Assembly (NCBI RefSeq): GCF_900089605.1
Contig: NZ_LT594324.1
Span: forward strand, 5,642,001-5,706,000
Direction of reading: 5' to 3'
Length of the DNA: 64,000 nt
Source of the DNA: Micromonospora narathiwatensis
GTDB taxonomy: Bacteria > Actinomycetota > Actinomycetes > Mycobacteriales > Micromonosporaceae
The notes under the pieces were generated by a model. The model did no database searches. It saw nothing but the letters and a program-made list of their open reading frames with translations, and had not been told where the DNA came from. Made by a program: the position numbers and the translations under genes. This document shows, piece after piece, positions 10,033 through 18,641 of the stretch. Each line of letters opens with the position of its first letter. Positions within the stretch are counted from its first letter, which is position 1.

Positions 10033-11024
10033 TGTCCGCACTCTCCGACCAGCTGGTCACGTACGCGATCCTGGCGTACCTGGTCGCGATGATCAGCCAC
10101 GCCGTCGAGTACGCGCTGGGCAACGCCCGGGCGGTGTCGGCGAAGGTCGCCGCCCCGGCCCGGGAACTGGTCGGCGCGGGCGTCGGGGGTTCCGGTGGCA
10201 CCGGTGAAACGGTGGCGGCGACTTCCGCCACCCCGGCCGAGCCCCGGCCCAGCCGCTCGGCCGCGCGGGCCGCGCTGGCCGGGCAGATCGCCGGCTGGGT
10301 CACCGCGCTCGCCGTCGTGCTGCACCTGGGCGCGGTGGTCACCCGGGGCGTGGCCGCCGAGCGGATGCCCTGGGGCAACATGTACGAGTTCGTGCTGACG
10401 GGCACCTTCATCGGGGCTGCGGCCTGGCTGGTGGTGCTCTGGAAGCAGCCGTCGCTGCGCCGGCTGGGACTCTTCCTGACCCTGGTCATGGTGCTGCTGT
10501 TGGCGTTCGCCGAGCTGAAGCTCTATGTGCAGGTCACCCCGCTGATGCCGGCCCTGCAGTCGTACTGGTTCATCATCCACGTGTCGACGATCATCTTCGC
10601 CTCCGGCATCTTCCTGCTGGGTGTGGTGCCGGCCGCCGCGTACCTGATGCGGGCCGGTTGGGAGCAGGGCCGGCGGAGCTTCCCGTACACCCTGGCCCGC
10701 CGGCTGCCGGCGGCGGCCGGCCTGGAGCGGCTGACCTTCACGCTGCACGCCTTCGCGTTCCCGATCTTCACGTTCGCGGTGATCGCCGGGGCGATCTGGG
10801 CCGAGGCGGCCTGGGGTCGGGCCTGGGGCTGGGACCCGAAGGAGACCTGGGCGTTCATCTCCTGGGTGGTGTACGCCGGCTACCTGCACGCCCGGGCCAC
10901 CCCGAGCGTGAGGCGGAACGTGGCCACCTGGATCTCGATCCTGGGCTTCCTGACCATGCTGATGAACCTGTTCGGGGTCAACTTCTTCTTCACCGGCCTG
11001 CACTCGTACGCCGGCGTCAACTGA
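10032..11024 (+). CDS. ccsB: c-type cytochrome biogenesis protein CcsB (haem lyase subunit)
   Basis: 330 residues from the ATG chosen here; a GTG one codon upstream (10029) is also possible. It is a multi-helix membrane protein with the tryptophan-rich haem-handling motif WGWDPKETWAF around residue 265 and conserved histidines in flanking helices. It forms the system II haem delivery and attachment complex with ResB. The gene ends the operon and is followed by a strong hairpin. Confidence 0.94.
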   Translation: MSALSDQLVTYAILAYLVAMISHAVEYALGNARAVSAKVAAPARELVGAGVGGSGGTGETVAATSATPAEPRPSRSAARAALAGQIAGWVTALAVVLHLGAVVTRGVAAERMPWGNMYEFVLTGTFIGAAAWLVVLWKQPSLRRLGLFLTLVMVLLLAFAELKLYVQVTPLMPALQSYWFIIHVSTIIFASGIFLLGVVPAAAYLMRAGWEQGRRSFPYTLARRLPAAAGLERLTFTLHAFAFPIFTFAVIAGAIWAEAAWGRAWGWDPKETWAFISWVVYAGYLHARATPSVRRNVATWISILGFLTMLMNLFGVNFFFTGLHSYAGVN

Positions 11025-11036
11025 TCCGTCCGCGCT

Positions 11037-11066
11037 GACCGCCGGAGCCGCGCGGCTCCGGCGGTC
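11037..11066. terminator. Perfect 13-bp stem between convergent genes
   Basis: Arms GACCGCCGGAGCC and GGCTCCGGCGGTC are fully complementary around the loop GCGC. It lies 13 nt after the ccsB stop and 9 nt before the end of the convergent small gene, so it may serve both. Confidence 0.7.
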
Positions 11067-11074
11067 GCGTCGTC

Positions 11075-11275
11075 TCAGCGGGTCGGTCGCCGGCTGCTCA
11101 GCACCCCGTCCACCCGCAGCGTGATCTGGTACGCCACCTCGGGCAGGTCGGCCAGTTCGAGGCGATCGGCCCGCAGCGCGAACTGGGCGTGCAGTTCGCG
11201 GGCCACGGCGTCCCGGATCTCGGCCTGGAGCGGGGTGAGCCCGTCCGGATCGCCCACCACGTACGCGTCGCTCAT
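11075..11275 (-). CDS. Small conserved-looking hypothetical protein
   Basis: A 66-residue acidic protein with an ATG start, no membrane segment and no motif I recognise. The central part looks helical (LQAEIRDAVARELHAQFAL). Its position opposite the ccsB terminator and its actinobacterial codon bias support a real gene. Function unknown. Confidence 0.6.
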   Translation of the reverse strand: MSDAYVVGDPDGLTPLQAEIRDAVARELHAQFALRADRLELADLPEVAYQITLRVDGVLSSRRPTR

Positions 11276-11313
11276 CCTCGTAGCATCCGCCGGGCCGCTC
11301 CGGCCCGCAAAAT

Positions 11314-11346
11314 GTAGGACTACACTTCTAAGAACTGTAGTTCTAC
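11314..11346. promoter_or_regulatory. 33-bp A/T-rich dyad upstream of the ATPase gene
   Basis: Arms GTAGGACTACA and TGTAGTTCTAC (one mismatch) flank an inner TTCT-A-AGAA. Of 16 symmetric pairs around 11330, 14 match. It ends 18 bp before the GTG of the ATPase and 38 bp from the divergent small gene, and stands out in base composition. An operator or an mRNA hairpin are both possible. Confidence 0.5.
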
Positions 11347-11364
11347 GAAATGCGGTGACCCCAG

Positions 11365-12891
11365 GTGATTCAACCGTCGAAGCCGAAGGGGATCTTCGAC
11401 CGGGACGTCGAGTGGGCGGAGCTGACGCAATTCGCCGCCGACGAGCGCCCGGGCGCGACCCTCGGCGTCGTCAGCGGCCGACGCCGTCAAGGCAAGACGT
11501 TGCTGCTCTATGAGCTGGCTCGGGCCACTGAAGGCTTCTACTTCGGAGCCACCGAGGCCACGGCGGCGGAGTCGCTGCGCCGGCTCGGCGAGGCGCTCGG
11601 CGCATACACAGGTGCGCCGGGACCGCTTCAGCTGGCCGGCTGGGGTGCGGCCGTGGATGCGTTGCTCGCTTTGGGGCGAGAGGGACCCGTGACCGTGGTC
11701 ATCGACGAGTTCCCGTATCTCGTGCGCGCGGCCCGCGACCTTCCGTCGATCATCCAGCACGCGCTCACGCCCGGACGGCCGGAGCGCACGCAGTCCCGTA
11801 CCCGTCTGCTGCTCTGCGGATCGGCCCTGTCCTTCATGGGCGGCCTGCTCGCCGGGTCCGCCCCGCTGCGTGGCCGGGCCGGCCTGGAGTTGCCGGTGCA
11901 GCCGCTGGACTATCGGGCCGCTGCGATGTTCTGGGGCATCGAGGACCCGTTGCTGGCCGTGAAGGTCTTCTCCATCGTGGGTGGGACGCCGGCCTACCGT
12001 CGCGAATACGTCCAGGACGATGCACCCGACGGTCCGGAGGACTTCGACAGATGGGTGGTGCGGGCAGTCCTCAACCCGGCGCGGCCGTTGTTCCGCGAGG
12101 CGCGTTACCTACTCGCCGAGGATCCCGATCTGCGGGACGCCGCTCTCTATCACTCCGTGCTGGCGGCGGTTGCCGAAGGCAACGCCAGCCGTGGCGGGAT
12201 CGCCGGCTACATCGGACGCAAGGCGACCGATCTGCAACATCCACTGACCGTGTTGGAGGACGCCGGCCTGCTGGTGCGGGAACCGGATCCGTTCCGGAGC
12301 GGACGCAGCAGCTACCGGATCACCGAACCGCTCATCACCTTCTACCAGGCCGTCATGCGACCTGCCTGGACCGCGCTCGAACAGCGTCGTGGCGGAGACG
12401 TTTGGCGCCGCTCGAAACGCCGCTACACCAGTGCCGTCCTCGGTCCCCGGTTCGAGGAGATCGTCCGGCAGTGGACCATCCGCTTCGCCGACCTCGACGT
12501 CTTCGACGGCGTCGTCGCGGAGGCCAGCGCCGCGACTGTGACGGACCCGTCCACCCGAACCAGCCACGAACTGGATCTCGTCGCGCTCGGTGAGCCGCCG
12601 CTCGGTGACGGGCCGCGTCCGCTGCTCGCAATCGGCGAGGTGAAGTGGGGTCGGCGGATGGGCCAGGCGGACCTGGAACGGTTGCGGCGCGTGCGAGAGT
12701 TGCTCCTGCGCCGCCCCGGATTCGACACCACCCGCACCCGCCTACTGCTGGCGAGCGCGGAGGGGTTCACCGAGGACCTGATTACGTCGGTGGCGACGCG
12801 ACCGGACGTGATCCTGGTGGATCCCGGGGTGCTCTACGGCGTCGAGGATGGCTTCTCCACTTCTCTTCCAGGGCTCGGGTGGCAGGGCTGA
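11365..12891 (+). CDS. ATPase of the DUF234-type (AAA plus nuclease-like C-terminus)
   Basis: 508 residues starting with GTG. The N-terminal half is a P-loop ATPase: Walker A GRRRQGKT near residue 35 and Walker B VTVVIDEFPYL near residue 113. A winged-helix-like middle part follows (residues 260-330). The C-terminal domain carries EVKWG, reminiscent of restriction-endonuclease-fold E-x-K motifs, as in the DUF234 family of archaeal-type ATPases. Biological role is unknown; members are often in accessory regions. The dyad directly upstream suggests regulation. Confidence 0.8.
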   Translation: MIQPSKPKGIFDRDVEWAELTQFAADERPGATLGVVSGRRRQGKTLLLYELARATEGFYFGATEATAAESLRRLGEALGAYTGAPGPLQLAGWGAAVDALLALGREGPVTVVIDEFPYLVRAARDLPSIIQHALTPGRPERTQSRTRLLLCGSALSFMGGLLAGSAPLRGRAGLELPVQPLDYRAAAMFWGIEDPLLAVKVFSIVGGTPAYRREYVQDDAPDGPEDFDRWVVRAVLNPARPLFREARYLLAEDPDLRDAALYHSVLAAVAEGNASRGGIAGYIGRKATDLQHPLTVLEDAGLLVREPDPFRSGRSSYRITEPLITFYQAVMRPAWTALEQRRGGDVWRRSKRRYTSAVLGPRFEEIVRQWTIRFADLDVFDGVVAEASAATVTDPSTRTSHELDLVALGEPPLGDGPRPLLAIGEVKWGRRMGQADLERLRRVRELLLRRPGFDTTRTRLLLASAEGFTEDLITSVATRPDVILVDPGVLYGVEDGFSTSLPGLGWQG

Positions 12892-12983
12892 CAGAGTGCT
12901 TCCGCATCGCTACCGTCCGACTCGGGCGTGTCTCGTCCGCCTTCGCGGCGGGCGCTTCCTTCTCCGATCACAGGAGTTTCCGG

Positions 12984-13785
12984 ATGGGCGAGCAGATGTC
13001 GACAGCGGCGTTGAGCCGTTCCCAGCTTCGTCGGTCGCGCGTCGCGGCCGGGTTGAGCCAGGAGGAGTACGGCCGTCGCATCCACTACTCGACGTCGCTG
13101 ATCTCGGCGTGGAGCTGGGGCACACCACGCCCGCACTCGACTACCTGAGACGGGCCGACGACGCCTTCGACACCGGCGGGCTCTTCGTCGCGCTTCGGGA
13201 GCTGGGCCGGCGGGAACGGGAACCGGTCTGGTTCCGGCCCTGGCTGGAGGCGGAGCGGGAGGCCACCCAGTTGCGTTGCTTTGGGGCGACGATGGTGCCT
13301 GGGCTGTTGCAGACGGCCGACTACGCGCGGTCGGTGTTCAGGCTCGATCCCACCCTCACTCCCGACCGGGTGGAGGAGATGGTGACGGCCCGGCTCGACC
13401 GGCAGGCCATCCTCGACCGGGAGGACCCGCCCCACCTGACCGCCGTGATCGACGAGACGGCCCTGCGTCGCTTCGGCGAGGAGGGTATGGACGTGATGGC
13501 GGGGCAGCTCCGGCACCTGTTGGCCTGCGCCCGGCGTCCGCACGTCAGCGTGCACGTGCTACCGCAGGCCGCCGGGCTGCACGCCGGCCTGCTCGGCCCG
13601 TTCATCCTCGGTTCGACGGTGACTGGACGGCCTTTCTCGACAACCAGATCGGCGGCACGGTGGTGGACGACGTCGAGGGGCTGGCGACGCTGCTCGGAAG
13701 GTGGGAGAGTCTGCGCAGCGACGCGCTGCCCCGGCAGCAGCAGTCGATCGGCCTGATCGAGGAGATCTTGAAGCCATGGACCTGA
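12984..13785 (+). pseudogene. XRE/DUF5753 regulator interrupted by two frameshifts
   Basis: Three reading frames together spell one normal Streptomyces-type regulator. Frame 1 from ATG 12984 (good AGGAG site) gives the HTH (LRRSRVAAGLSQEEYGRRI) up to ISAW. The sequence continues in another frame as ELGHTTPALDYLRRADDAF and the full DUF5753 ligand-like domain to PFILG. It then continues in the third frame as FDGDWTAFLDNQIGG to the stop at 13785. One missing base near 13112 (TGG[G]AG) and one near 13612 (GGT[T]TC) restore the frame. Both look like homopolymer losses, so real decay and sequencing error are both open. The 3' end overlaps the DUF397 gene by 10 nt. Confidence 0.8.
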
Positions 13786-13964
13786 CCGGTGCCCAGTGGC
13801 GCAAGTCCACCCGGAGTGGCAACGACAGCGGCGCGTGTGTCGAGGTCGCCGACAATCTGCCCGGCCGGGTGCACGTGCGGGATTCCAAGGACCGTGCCGG
13901 CGCGGTGCTGACCTTCTCGCCGCGCGCGTGGCGAGCCTTCGTGGAGCTGGCCCGCAGCCGCTGA
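13776..13964 (+). CDS. DUF397 domain protein
   Basis: A 62-residue DUF397 protein with the family pattern WRKSTRSGNDSGACVEVA and a C-terminal helix (WRAFVELAR). DUF397 genes nearly always follow an XRE/DUF5753 regulator gene in actinomycetes and are thought to act with it, as in the WhiJ-type systems. Here the ATG lies inside the 3' end of the frameshifted regulator. If the frameshifts are real, this is an orphaned partner. Confidence 0.88.
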   Translation: MDLTGAQWRKSTRSGNDSGACVEVADNLPGRVHVRDSKDRAGAVLTFSPRAWRAFVELARSR

Positions 13965-13977
13965 CCGCCCCAACTGA

Positions 13978-14009
13978 ACGATCGGCGGAGGCGGGGCGTA
14001 ACCGATCGT
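13978..14009. terminator. Hairpin between convergent genes
   Basis: Arms ACGATCGG and CCGATCGT, 8 bp, separated by 16 nt, lie between the DUF397 gene and the convergent MarR gene. Candidate shared terminator. Confidence 0.4.
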
Positions 14010-14015
14010 GACGGG

Positions 14016-14486
14016 TCAGGCGCCGAACCAGCCAGGGACGTCGAGGCGGAAGAAGTTCGGCAGGGCGACCGTGCGCAGGTCGTCCTCCAGCGCCGCGACC
14101 CGGTCGGTGCCGAGGGCCGCCGCCCAGCGATCCCGGAGCTGGTCGAAGATGACCGCCGAGCGGCGCAGCCCGTCCAGCCCCCGGTCGGTCAGCCGGACCA
14201 GCTTGCGGCGCGCGTCGGCCGGGTCGTCGGCGCGTTCCAGGTAGCCGAGCGTCACCAGCCGGTCGACGGTCTTGCCCGCCGCCTGCTTCGAGACGCCGAG
14301 CCGCTGGCCCAGCTCGCTGGCGGTGGTGCCGGCCACGCCGACCGCCTGGAGGACGAAGCCGTGCACCGGGCGCAGGTCGGGGTGCCCCTGGCGGGCCAGC
14401 TCGGCGTGCAGGTCGTCGATGAGCGTACGGAAGCCGGCGAGCAGGAGCAGGGGGAGTACGAAGCCGGGGCGGTCAGGCGTTGCCAT
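14016..14486 (-). CDS. MarR family transcriptional regulator
   Basis: 156 residues from ATG at 14486; a TTG three codons upstream is in frame but less likely. The MarR winged helix is clear: TASELGQRLGVSKQAAGKTVDRLVTLGYLER followed by the wing DPADARRKLVRLTDRG. It is divergent from an AhpD-like gene with 63 bp between starts, which contains tandem direct repeats. Control of the neighbouring AhpD-like gene and of itself is the likely role. No Shine-Dalgarno is visible before the ATG. Confidence 0.88.
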   Translation of the reverse strand: MATPDRPGFVLPLLLLAGFRTLIDDLHAELARQGHPDLRPVHGFVLQAVGVAGTTASELGQRLGVSKQAAGKTVDRLVTLGYLERADDPADARRKLVRLTDRGLDGLRRSAVIFDQLRDRWAAALGTDRVAALEDDLRTVALPNFFRLDVPGWFGA

Positions 14487-14493
14487 GTTCGAC

Positions 14494-14529
14494 AACCACG
14501 TTTACTATTTGGTCAACCACATTGACTAT
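14494..14529. promoter_or_regulatory. Direct repeats in the MarR/AhpD divergent promoter
   Basis: Two copies of AACCACRTTKACTAT (14494-14508 and 14515-14529) repeat at 21-bp spacing, two helical turns. They also form a dyad GTTTAC/GTCAAC. The first copy begins 8 bp from the regulator ATG. Likely MarR operator. Confidence 0.55.
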
Positions 14530-14549
14530 CGTACCCGGGAGGGCCCGGC

Positions 14550-15110
14550 ATGTCCCGACCTGTCTTCACCGCACACACCCTCGACACCGCGCCCGCCGCC
14601 GCCCGCGCCACCATGGCGGGCGTCCACCGCAACCTCGGCCACCTACCCGCCGCCGTCGCCCTGATGGCCGAGTCCCCGGAGCTGCTCAAGGGCTTCCTCA
14701 CCGCCAACGCCGTCTTCGAGGCCAGCGACCTCGACCCGATCGCCCGCGAGGTGGTGGTGTTCACCGTCGCCACCCGCAACGAGTGCCACCTCTGCGTGGC
14801 CATGCACACCGCCGCGCTCACCCGCCAGGGCGCCGACCCGGAGTTGATCGACGCCCTGCGGGCCGGCGCGGAACTGCCCGACCCGCGACTGGAGGCGCTG
14901 CGCCGGTTCACCCGCGCCGTGCTCGATCACCGGGGCGCGGTCCCGGACGACGGGCTGGACGCCTTCCTCGCCGCAGGCTGGCAGCCCCGGCACGCGTTGG
15001 ACGTGGTACTCGGCGTCGGGACGTACACCATCTCGACCTTCGCCAACCGGCTCACCGCCGCGCCGCTCGATCCGCCCCTGGCCGCGTACGCCTGGGAGCC
15101 GGCCGCCTGA
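14550..15110 (+). CDS. AhpD-like / carboxymuconolactone decarboxylase family protein
   Basis: 186 residues with the AhpD-type redox motif ECHLCVAMH around residue 92, in the usual helical context. Such proteins act as alkylhydroperoxidase-like peroxidatic or thiol-relay enzymes. The start ATG has a GGGAGGG ribosome site. With the divergent MarR regulator it probably forms a stress-inducible pair; the inducing compound is unknown. Confidence 0.86.
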   Translation: MSRPVFTAHTLDTAPAAARATMAGVHRNLGHLPAAVALMAESPELLKGFLTANAVFEASDLDPIAREVVVFTVATRNECHLCVAMHTAALTRQGADPELIDALRAGAELPDPRLEALRRFTRAVLDHRGAVPDDGLDAFLAAGWQPRHALDVVLGVGTYTISTFANRLTAAPLDPPLAAYAWEPAA

Positions 15111-15133
15111 CCGGCGCGGCCCGGCGGGCGGGG

Positions 15134-16006
15134 TCAGCCGCGAAGGAACGGCAGCAGCAGGGCGGCCAGCTCCGCTGGGCGTTCCTCGAACAGCCAGTGA
15201 CCGCAGTTGTCGACCACCTCGCCGGTGACCGTGCCGGCGTACCGGCGCACCTGGTCGGCGACCTGGGGGCCGAGGCTGGCCTGGGCGCCGACGGCGAGCA
15301 CCGGCATGGGCAGCCGGGTCGACCGGTACGCCGCGTTGTCCGCGACGTCCTGACCGAACGCCCGGAAGTAGCCGAAACTGGCCCGCAGGTGCGCCTCGTC
15401 GCGCAGGTGCCGGGCGTACTCCTCGATGTCGTCCGGGCCGAGGCTGCCCTTGTTGACCATGATCGAGTCGCTGAAGCGGTCCACCCAGAGGGCCTCCCGG
15501 CCGACGACGAGTTGCTCCGGCAGGCCGTTGGGAACGGTGAAGAAGCCGAAGTTCCACACGGCCGGGCCGGCGGCGGTCAGCGCCGGGATGGTGTAGATGC
15601 TCTCGTCGGGGATCGGCGCCTCGGTGAGCACCAGCCGGGCGACCGAGTCCGGGTGGGCGGCGGCGTAGGCGTACGCGACCATGGTGCCGAGGTCGTGGCC
15701 GACCAGTCGGATCTCCCCGGCCAGGCCGAGTCCGGTGAGCAGCCCGTGCAACTCGGCGGCGACCGTCTTCTTGTCGTACCCGCCGGGCGGGGCGTCGCTG
15801 TCCCCGAAGCCGCGCAGGTCGGGGGCGACCACCTCGTACGACTCCGCCAGCTCCGGCAGCAGGTGCCGCCACATCCGCCAGCACTGCGGGTAGCCGTGGA
15901 GCAGCACCACCGTGGGTCCCCGGCCACCCCGGACGTAGTTCCACGTCACGTCGCCGACCCGGGCCCGCTGCTCGGTGAATCCCGTTGGCATCCGTCCGTC
16001 GCCCAT
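15134..16006 (-). CDS. Alpha/beta hydrolase, epoxide hydrolase/haloalkane dehalogenase-like
   Basis: A 290-residue alpha/beta hydrolase. The oxyanion motif is HGYPQ (residues 37-41). The nucleophile is an Asp in GHDLG (about residue 105), which places it with epoxide hydrolases and dehalogenases rather than serine esterases. The catalytic His is in NCGHWLFEE near the C-terminus. It has a full cap domain. ATG 15991 five codons in is an alternative start. Substrate unknown. Confidence 0.87.
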   Translation of the reverse strand: MGDGRMPTGFTEQRARVGDVTWNYVRGGRGPTVVLLHGYPQCWRMWRHLLPELAESYEVVAPDLRGFGDSDAPPGGYDKKTVAAELHGLLTGLGLAGEIRLVGHDLGTMVAYAYAAAHPDSVARLVLTEAPIPDESIYTIPALTAAGPAVWNFGFFTVPNGLPEQLVVGREALWVDRFSDSIMVNKGSLGPDDIEEYARHLRDEAHLRASFGYFRAFGQDVADNAAYRSTRLPMPVLAVGAQASLGPQVADQVRRYAGTVTGEVVDNCGHWLFEERPAELAALLLPFLRG

Positions 16007-16182
16007 GTCGCCCTCCGCCCTGGTCCGGCCGCTCGACTACCCCGCCGGCCGTCGCCCATGCCGGTGCTGCTCGGCGTCGAGAGGGCCCCCGCTCAGCCGG
16101 GGGTGTTGCGGGAGAGCCGTTCCGGTCACGTCACACCAACCCGGCGTGGGCGGGGTGGTGGGCGGTGCGGGAGGATGGCGGC

Positions 16183-17643
16183 ATGGCGGCTCGTGGCTTT
16201 CCGTACCCCGATCTGAAGGACTTCCTCGCGGCGCTGGAGCGCGCGGGCGAGCTGCGGCGGGTCAGCGTCCCGGTCGACCCGACGCTGGAGATCAGCGAGA
16301 TCGTGACCCGGACGGTACGGGACGGCGGCCCGGCACTGCTCTTCGAGCGGCCGACCCGGGGCGAGATGCCGCTGGCGATCAACCTGTTCGGCACCGAGAA
16401 GCGGATGGCGATGGCGCTCGGCGTCGAGTCACTCGACGAGATCGGCGAGCGGATCGGTGGGCTGATCAAGCCGGAGTTGCCGGTCGGCTGGTCCGGCATC
16501 CGCGAGGGCCTGGGCAAGGTGATGCAGCTCAAGTCGGTCCCGCCGCGCAAGGTGAAGACCGCACCCTGCCAGCAGGTGGTCTACCGGGGTGACGACGTCG
16601 ACCTGAGCCGGCTGCCCGGGCTCCAGGTCTGGCCGGGCGACGGCGGCGTCTTCCACAACTTCGGGCTGACCCACACCAAGCACCCGGAGACCGGCAAGCG
16701 CAACCTCGGCCTCTACCGCCTCCAGCAGCACAGCCGGAACACGCTGGGCATGCACTGGCAGATCCACAAGGACTCCACCGCGCACCACGCCGTCGCCGAG
16801 CGGCTCGGCCAGCGGCTCCCGGTCGCCATCGCGATCGGCTGCGACCCGGTCGTCTCGTACGCCGCCACCGCGCCGCTCCCGAGTGACATCGACGAATACC
16901 TGTTCGCCGGGTTCCTGCGCGGCGAGCGGGTGGAGATGGTCGACTGCCTGACCGTGCCGTTGCAGGTGCCGGCGCACGCGCAGGTGGTGCTGGAGGGCTA
17001 TCTGGAGCCCGGGGAGCGGTTGCCCGAGGGGCCGTTCGGCGACCACACCGGCTTCTACACGCCGGTCGAGCCGTTCCCGGTGCTGCACGTCGAGACGATG
17101 ACCATGCAGCGCGACCCGGTCTACCACTCGATCGTCACCTCCAAGCCCCCGCAGGAGGACCACGGCCTCGGCAAGGCCACCGAGCGGATCTTCCAGCCGC
17201 TGCTCAAGCTGATGATCCCGGACATCGTCGACTACGACCTGCCGGCCGCCGGGGTTTTCCACAACTGCGCGATCGTGTCGATCCGCAAGCGCTACCCGAA
17301 GCACGCGCAGAAGGTGATGAACGCGATCTGGGGCGCGCACCTGATGTCGCTGACCAAGTTGATCGTGGTCGTCGACGAGGACTGCGATGTGCACGACTAC
17401 GCCGAGGTCGCCTTCCGCGCCTTCGGCAACGTCGACTACGCGCGCGACCTGCTGGTCACCGAGGGGCCGGTGGACCACCTCGACCACTCGTCGTACCAGC
17501 AGTTCTGGGGCGGAAAGGCGGGCATCGACGCCACCCGCAAGCTGCCCGCCGAGGGCTACACCCGGGGCTGGCCCGAGGAGATGACCATGAGCCCCGAGGT
17601 GGTCTCCCTGGTCGACAAACGCTGGAAGGAGTACGGGATCTGA
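16183..17643 (+). CDS. UbiD family menaquinone biosynthesis decarboxylase
   Basis: 486 residues from ATG 16183, which has GGGAGG upstream. It is a full-length UbiD-family prenyl-FMN decarboxylase; conserved blocks include GVFHNFGLTHTKHPETGKRN and EGPFGDHTGFYTPVEPFPV. In Streptomyces the same gene (SCO4490 family) sits with an UbiA-like prenyltransferase and an UbiX-like gene and acts late in futalosine-pathway menaquinone synthesis. Its stop overlaps the mqnP start (TGATG). The cofactor would be supplied by the UbiX-like protein encoded at 19776. Confidence 0.92.
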   Translation: MAARGFPYPDLKDFLAALERAGELRRVSVPVDPTLEISEIVTRTVRDGGPALLFERPTRGEMPLAINLFGTEKRMAMALGVESLDEIGERIGGLIKPELPVGWSGIREGLGKVMQLKSVPPRKVKTAPCQQVVYRGDDVDLSRLPGLQVWPGDGGVFHNFGLTHTKHPETGKRNLGLYRLQQHSRNTLGMHWQIHKDSTAHHAVAERLGQRLPVAIAIGCDPVVSYAATAPLPSDIDEYLFAGFLRGERVEMVDCLTVPLQVPAHAQVVLEGYLEPGERLPEGPFGDHTGFYTPVEPFPVLHVETMTMQRDPVYHSIVTSKPPQEDHGLGKATERIFQPLLKLMIPDIVDYDLPAAGVFHNCAIVSIRKRYPKHAQKVMNAIWGAHLMSLTKLIVVVDEDCDVHDYAEVAFRAFGNVDYARDLLVTEGPVDHLDHSSYQQFWGGKAGIDATRKLPAEGYTRGWPEEMTMSPEVVSLVDKRWKEYGI

Positions 17644-18617
17644 TGGCCGACGAGGGCACCCCCCGCGATCTTGCAGTTTCGGTCGCCGATTCGTCCCCTT
17701 CCGCCGGCACTGCCGGGTCAGGAAGTGCAAGATCACGCGGGCGGGTAGGGGCGTTTCTGCGGCTGGTGGCGATCGAGCACTCGGTTTTTGCGTTGCCGTT
17801 CGCGTACCTGTCGGCGCTGACCGCGATGCAGGTGCACGGCGGGCACGTTCGGTGGGGCGAGCTGCTGCTGATCACCGTGGCGATGGTCGGGGCGCGCACG
17901 TTCGCCATGGCCGCCAACCGGATCCTCGACCGGCGGATCGACGCGCGGAACCCGCGTACCGCCAACCGGGAACTGGTCACCGGGGCGGTGAGCCTGCGGA
18001 CGGCCTGGACCGGCGCGGCGGTCGCCCTGGTGGTCTTCCTCGCCGCCGCCGCCCTGCTCAACCCGCTCTGCCTGGTGCTCGCGCCGCTCGCCGTGGTGCC
18101 GCTGGTCGTCTACCCGTACGGCAAGCGGTTCACCAACTGGCCGCACGCGATCCTGGCCATCGCCCAGGCGGTCGGGCCGGTCGGCGCGTGGCTGGCGGTC
18201 ACCGGCACCCTCGCCGGCTCCTGGCCGGCGTGGCTGCTCGGCGCGGCCGTCGGTCTGTGGATCGGCGGCTTCGACCTGATCTACGCCTGCCAGGACGCCG
18301 ACGTCGACCGGCGGATCGGCGTGCACAGCGTCCCCGCCCGCTACGGGCTGCGCTTCGCGCTGCACGCCTCCACCGTGGCGCACGTGGTGACCTTCGCGCT
18401 GTTTCTCTGGTTCGGCGTGCTGGTCGGTTTCGGCTGGCTCTGGTGGATCGGGCTGGCGCTCACCGCGCTCGCCTTCGGCTACCAGCACCTGGTGGTCAGC
18501 CCGACCGACCTGAGCAAGGTCAACCGGGCGTTCTTCACCGCCAACGGGTTCGTCGGCATCGCGCTGTTCGTCTTCGCCGTGCTCGACCTGGTGATCCGCC
18601 TCGGCCTGCGCGGCTGA
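17643..18617 (+). CDS. mqnP: UbiA-like prenyltransferase of menaquinone synthesis
   Basis: 324 residues. The two Asp-rich motifs of UbiA enzymes are present: NRILDRRIDARN and QDADVDRRIG, each followed by several membrane helices. It should prenylate the aromatic futalosine-pathway intermediate in the membrane. The gene starts inside the UbiD stop. The first 33 or so residues are low-complexity and unlike the family, and that part of the DNA carries a repeat-like inverted element (17663-17740). The family core begins only at VGAFLRLVAIEHSVF. Confidence 0.9.
   Translation: MADEGTPRDLAVSVADSSPSAGTAGSGSARSRGRVGAFLRLVAIEHSVFALPFAYLSALTAMQVHGGHVRWGELLLITVAMVGARTFAMAANRILDRRIDARNPRTANRELVTGAVSLRTAWTGAAVALVVFLAAAALLNPLCLVLAPLAVVPLVVYPYGKRFTNWPHAILAIAQAVGPVGAWLAVTGTLAGSWPAWLLGAAVGLWIGGFDLIYACQDADVDRRIGVHSVPARYGLRFALHASTVAHVVTFALFLWFGVLVGFGWLWWIGLALTALAFGYQHLVVSPTDLSKVNRAFFTANGFVGIALFVFAVLDLVIRLGLRG
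17663..17740. repeat. REP/MITE-like inverted element inside mqnP
   Basis: Arms CCGCGATCTTGCA (17663-17675) and TGCAAGATCACGCGG (17726-17740) are complementary apart from a 2-nt bulge. They bound a 50-nt centre. The frame stays open and the element encodes part of a non-conserved N-terminus. I recall TGCAAGATC-type palindromes as dispersed repeats in this family, but copy number was not checked. Confidence 0.5.
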
Positions 18618-18641
18618 GCGGGTGCCGGCGCGGCAGCGGGC

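Noticed and set aside
7999..10041. 680-codon open frame opposite ccdA and resB
   Set aside because: Shadow of the cytochrome c operon; no recognisable domain.
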